DNA of 45,055 bases from Flavobacterium sp. (lineage in GTDB: Bacteria; Bacteroidota; Bacteroidia; Flavobacteriales; Flavobacteriaceae): assembly GCA_010365135.1 (NCBI GenBank), contig JAAFGY010000009.1, forward strand, positions 1 to 45,055, read 5' to 3'. Below the pieces are notes generated by a model. The model saw only the letters and a list, made by a program, of their open reading frames with translations, ran no database searches and had not been told where the DNA came from. This document shows positions 41,925 to 45,055 of the stretch, piece after piece. Numbering within the stretch: position 1 is the stretch's first letter; every line of letters starts with the position of its first letter. A program made the position numbers and the translations under genes.

Positions 41925-42995
41925 TTAACAAAAAACTTCTGCTATAGTTTCATTTTGCAACAATTCTATTAAGGCGCTTTCTTCAGGTCGCAACTCTAAA
42001 TTTTTTGGATTGGGTTGGTATTTCCATAAAGATCCTTTCTCAAAAGCAGCAATTACTGTAGGATGAACATAATATTTTTTGCAAACGGTACGAGTATTTC
42101 CTAACTTGGAAGCCACTTCATCTAGGACTTCGATAATTTTTCGTTTAGAATCCGTTGGATTTGCAGCAGCAGTCAGATTTTGAAAGGCAATGAGCGCATG
42201 TACTGTTCCAGCCCAAGCACGGAAATCTTTTGCCGTAAAATCTTCTTGTGCAATTCCTTTAAGATAATTATTAACATCAGTAGAACCAATGGTATGATGA
42301 TTTCCATCATTGTCATAATATTGAAATAAATCCTGCCCAGGAATATCTTTGCATTTTTTTACCAAGTTAGCCAACCTTCTACTTTCTAAACTCAATTTAT
42401 GTTTAATTCCTTTTTTTCCTATGAAATCAAAGAAAATTTTGGAACTTTCAAAACTAACATGCTTGTCTTGTAATGTCGTTATACCAAAGGAACCATATAA
42501 TTTTTTGTAGGCATCATTTCCAATGCGAATATGGGTCAATTCAATCAATTTAATTACTAGAGCCACCACTTTTTCGTAGGGAAGTCCATTTCTGTTCAAA
42601 TCTTTATCCACTTGTTTACGTATTGCAGGTAAAGCATTCGCAAAACTTAGAAGTTTATAAAACTTAGACTGATTTCTTATTTTATTCCACTGAGTATGAT
42701 AGCGGTATTGCTTTCTTCCTTTACCATCAATGCCCGTAGCCTGAAGATGTCCGTTTTCATAAGGCGATATCCATACCATTTCCCAGGCGGGAGGTATAAC
42801 TAATTTGTTAATTCTTTCAAGGATTTGTTTGTCTCGAACAATTTTTTTGCTATGATCCAGAAAAATGAAAGAATCGTTTTTCTTTTTGCGAAAATAACCT
42901 GTATTGCAATTAATAGCATACCGTAATCCTACAGCAGTGGCCGTAATTTTGGGATCTCTCCCAATTTTTTCGAGTTTTGACCGTAAACGTTCCAT
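41925..42995 (-). CDS. DNA topoisomerase IB
   Basis: A poxvirus/eukaryote-type topoisomerase IB that relaxes supercoils through a 3'-phosphotyrosyl bond. The 356 residues are normal for the bacterial family. The catalytic residues are present: Arg in THIRIGNDAYKKLYG, Lys in the beta-hairpin GKKGIKHKLSLES, Arg in FRAWAGTVHAL, and the nucleophile Tyr in TVCKKYYVHP, with the His in HP. It starts 6 bases after the small protein gene 43002-43319, so the two are probably one transcript. Confidence 0.9.
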   Translation of the reverse strand: MERLRSKLEKIGRDPKITATAVGLRYAINCNTGYFRKKKNDSFIFLDHSKKIVRDKQILERINKLVIPPAWEMVWISPYENGHLQATGIDGKGRKQYRYHTQWNKIRNQSKFYKLLSFANALPAIRKQVDKDLNRNGLPYEKVVALVIKLIELTHIRIGNDAYKKLYGSFGITTLQDKHVSFESSKIFFDFIGKKGIKHKLSLESRRLANLVKKCKDIPGQDLFQYYDNDGNHHTIGSTDVNNYLKGIAQEDFTAKDFRAWAGTVHALIAFQNLTAAANPTDSKRKIIEVLDEVASKLGNTRTVCKKYYVHPTVIAAFEKGSLWKYQPNPKNLELRPEESALIELLQNETIAEVFC

Positions 42996-43001
42996 TCTAA
43001 A

Positions 43002-43319
43002 TCAATTAGATTGAGTGTCGCCTCGATGTCCTTTTATACTTAATTCATTAAGCACCATTGCTGCAGTTTTATCAGCAAAAGCAGCCAAACCAGCTACAAA
43101 AACTCCCTTTTCTCCAGTGCTTGATTTAATACCAAAAACCGTAGCTTCATCTCCCGGATCAGTTTCTCCTTCGTAACGGTATATATGTACAATTTCAAAA
43201 TCGTCAGGACTGTTGATGATTCTATTTTCCTGAATGTTGAAATCTACTGTAAAACCTTTTTCTTTCAATTCTTCCAATGCTTTTGAAACGGTTGCATAGT
43301 GATATATTCGCTTTTCCAT
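43002..43319 (-). CDS. Small conserved protein of unknown function (paralogue A)
   Basis: This 105-residue protein has the pattern [22 protein letters not shown], then [36 protein letters not shown]. It is similar over its full length to the protein at 44701-45012. Comparable Bacteroidota proteins are sometimes labelled phosphoribosylpyrophosphate synthetase (my recollection), but no PRPP- or ATP-binding signature is visible at this length, so that name should not be used. It has no signal peptide or TM helix. The 237-base gap upstream is AT-rich, with a weak TATCTTTA box about 30 bases before the start. Confidence 0.75.
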   Translation of the reverse strand: MEKRIYHYATVSKALEELKEKGFTVDFNIQENRIINSPDDFEIVHIYRYEGETDPGDEATVFGIKSSTGEKGVFVAGLAAFADKTAAMVLNELSIKGHRGDTQSN

Positions 43320-43556
43320 TACTTTACTACTTTATTTGATTAATTATAAAGATAATGGGAGAATTTGCGTTCGAGTTATACAATTGAGGATACATATTAT
43401 AAAATTTCAACATATTTCAAAATTAAATTATCGAAATAGATGACTTCTATTGTGTAAACCTTGGTGTGTTTGAACCTTATTGTTTTTATAATTTGCAATA
43501 AGCAACAGATTTTTACTGTTTTCGAACTTTGTCATTTTCTAAAATATTCGAAAATT

Positions 43557-44636
43557 TTAATCCTGAAAGGTTTTTTTTAGTATGCCCTTTTGCTGAATTA
43601 ATACTTTAAATTTCATTCCCATATCCACCAATAATTTATAATTCAGGATTGATTGCTGCATTGCCACTTGCAAATTACTCGGATTATTTTTCAAAACATT
43701 ATCTTGGTATTCTTTGATTCCAAGTCCCAATAAAAAACTGGCTTGATCCACAAATCCACAGCATTCCAAGCCCGATTTTAAACCCCAATGACGTAGTGCT
43801 GAAAAATTAACATGAGAAGTAATGTCTTGCTCCCCGATATATTGGTAGGGATTGTCGTTTTTTTGATGTTTATGATAACATAAAAGCGTGCCGCAACTCC
43901 TGTGATTTTTATATAATTCAGAAGATGTCGAACCATAATCTATCGAAATTACGTAGCCTTTACGCAATGCATAAGAAACCTCTTTTATCCAAGATAGTGC
44001 TTCTAAATTTACCTCTGTTCGAAATCCTCTTGGCAAATGAACATTTAATGATTCAAAATAATGAGTGAGTTCTTCGTTTGCAGGTTTCAAGACTTCGACA
44101 AAAGCATTTTTATAATCAACAAAAACTTCCATTAATTGATCTTCCATGATTACTTGATGAACCGAAAAATTATCTATCAATTCATTGGACAAGACACAGC
44201 CGTCAATTTCGGGAATCTCTTGAATGTTTGAATACCAACTTACCTTTTCGAGTAAATGCGTCTTTTGGATTTCCTGCATACGGGCACTTTTTTCGATAAT
44301 ACAATAGTGTAAGTTTTCATACAAAGGATTATTGTTTTTTAAATAATCTAAAATATCATGACACAACAAACCAGTTCCAGCGCCGTATTCGACAATTTTG
44401 AAGGGTTTGTTTTCTAAAATTTGCCACATTTCCTCAATTTGGCGGCCTATCATAACACCAAAATCTGCCGAAATATTGGTACTTGTATAAAAATCTCCAT
44501 CGGCTCCAATTTTGTTTTGAATAGAATTATAATAACCCAATTCAGGATAATATAATGCCATTTCCATAAAACTCCGAAAGGATATTGGACCTTCTTTTTG
44601 GATTCTCGCTATTATTATTTCGGAAAGCATCATCAA
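43557..44636 (-). CDS. MidA/NDUFAF7-type SAM-dependent methyltransferase (DUF185)
   Basis: A protein of the MidA family (359 residues). The mitochondrial homologue methylates an arginine of a complex I subunit; the bacterial role is unknown. N-terminal ISFRSFMEMALYYPELGYY and GADGDFYTSTNIS are diagnostic, followed by the SAM site KIVEYGAGTGLLCHDIL, the GCVLSNELIDNFSVHQV block and ISIDYGSTSSELY. Three consecutive ATG codons (44636, 44633, 44630) leave the start uncertain. It lies between the two paralogous small proteins, paralogue B being 64 bases upstream. Confidence 0.87.
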   Translation of the reverse strand: MMMLSEIIIARIQKEGPISFRSFMEMALYYPELGYYNSIQNKIGADGDFYTSTNISADFGVMIGRQIEEMWQILENKPFKIVEYGAGTGLLCHDILDYLKNNNPLYENLHYCIIEKSARMQEIQKTHLLEKVSWYSNIQEIPEIDGCVLSNELIDNFSVHQVIMEDQLMEVFVDYKNAFVEVLKPANEELTHYFESLNVHLPRGFRTEVNLEALSWIKEVSYALRKGYVISIDYGSTSSELYKNHRSCGTLLCYHKHQKNDNPYQYIGEQDITSHVNFSALRHWGLKSGLECCGFVDQASFLLGLGIKEYQDNVLKNNPSNLQVAMQQSILNYKLLVDMGMKFKVLIQQKGILKKTFQD

Positions 44637-44700
44637 GTTTAGGATTTAATCTATTTGAGATTTTTCGATTTTAATATTAATTTAAAGGGTGAAATAATGT

Positions 44701-45012
44701 CTACATGTTACATTGTTGATCATTTCCTTCGATGCATAATTTGGCTAAAACAGTTGCCGCTTCACTTTCAGAATTGGCCGAAAATCCAGCCACATAAACT
44801 CCTTTCTCGCCAGAAGTTGAAATTATACCATATACCACTGCTTCATCTCCGGGGTCAGAGTTACCTTCGTACCGGAAGACGTGTTGTATTTCATAATTAT
44901 GTGGATTTTTTTTAATGTTTTCATCTTGAAGATTAAAATCGACCAGAAAACCTTTTTTATTTAATTCTTTCAGAGCTTCTAAAACGGTGGCATAATGATA
45001 TGTGGTTTTCAT
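44701..45012 (-). CDS. Small conserved protein of unknown function (paralogue B)
   Basis: A 103-residue protein clearly homologous to paralogue A (YHYATVLEALKELNKKGFLVDF, then HVFRYEGNSDPGDEAVVYGIISTSGEKGVYVAG). The C-terminus is divergent and ends in IEGNDQQCNM. It is 64 bases upstream of the MidA gene on the same strand and may be co-transcribed with it. The start is within the window at 45012. Confidence 0.75.
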   Translation of the reverse strand: MKTTYHYATVLEALKELNKKGFLVDFNLQDENIKKNPHNYEIQHVFRYEGNSDPGDEAVVYGIISTSGEKGVYVAGFSANSESEAATVLAKLCIEGNDQQCNM

Positions 45013-45055
45013 AATAATTGATTAATAGTTAATATTTAAAGATAACTATTTTATT

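Noticed and set aside
43002-43319. Phosphoribosylpyrophosphate synthetase
   Set aside because: The protein is about 105 residues and lacks any ribose-5-phosphate, PRPP or ATP signature, so the name cannot be supported.
44655-44915. Plus-strand ORF of 86 residues
   Set aside because: It overlaps paralogue B in reverse and begins in the gap; no motif or start context.

Overview
The window looks like chromosomal DNA from a member of the Flavobacteriaceae (Bacteroidota), most likely Flavobacterium or a close relative. The grounds are: low G+C; very short intergenic gaps; almost no Shine-Dalgarno sequences; several promoters fitting the Bacteroidota pattern TTTG-N19-23-TAnnTTTG (the pheT one is a perfect match); and gene types typical of the group (Smr-less MutS2, HsdR-N single-domain protein, SUI1 protein, TopoIB). 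No rRNA, tRNA, CRISPR array, prophage or classical insertion sequence was found. Most of it is ordinary housekeeping DNA.

Layout. 1-2.2 kb: 3' end of rpsA and a CDF cation transporter. 2.2-4.7 kb: pheT. 4.7-10.9 kb: a tripartite RND efflux operon on the minus strand (adaptor, permease, TolC-type outer membrane factor). It is interrupted between adaptor and permease by a 14-bp tandem repeat and a frameshifted four-helix-bundle (23S intervening-sequence protein type) gene. 11-19.1 kb: recG, DUF1697, a membrane-anchored protein of unknown function, a TauE/SafE exporter, a UvrD/PcrA helicase, a GIY-YIG gene set among three REP-like palindromes, and a Sua5/YciO/YrdC gene. 19.3-22.5 kb: a secreted fasciclin protein, an OmpA-type lipoprotein, a family 2 glycosyltransferase and an HsdR-N-type nuclease-fold protein. 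22.5-26.5 kb: holA, a flavin reductase, a small membrane protein and ettA. 26.5-34.5 kb: DCC protein, mutS2, ung, a beta-lactamase-like lipoprotein, a methyltransferase, a nucleoside phosphorylase, a SUI1 protein and an isopenicillin-N-synthase-like oxygenase. 34.7-39.3 kb: lpd with an unusual leader, an MsbA-type ABC exporter and truA. 39.4-45 kb: a phosphodiesterase, dnaX split into two frames, topoisomerase IB, and a MidA-type methyltransferase flanked by two paralogous small proteins.

DNA maintenance is well represented (recG, uvrD, holA, dnaX, mutS2, ung, topIB), but these genes are scattered rather than forming one operon. The clearest working unit is the efflux operon.

The most interesting signals lie outside ordinary protein function. 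(1) A GIY-YIG gene is bracketed by palindromes sharing GTC..TTCGAGT and TGTATCGAGAA ends, resembling a nuclease-linked REP system. (2) dnaX has an A10 slippery run carrying the in-frame heptamer A AAA AAG, with the tau tail open in the -1 frame. (3) Three 54-bp tandem repeats upstream of lpd each encode the same 12-residue mini-ORF, with the lpd start codon in the position of the fourth ATG. (4) A family of 7-bp-periodic arrays sits directly against start or stop codons throughout the window, and one lies inside the tau coding region. (5) A long structured intergenic element follows the ABC exporter gene.
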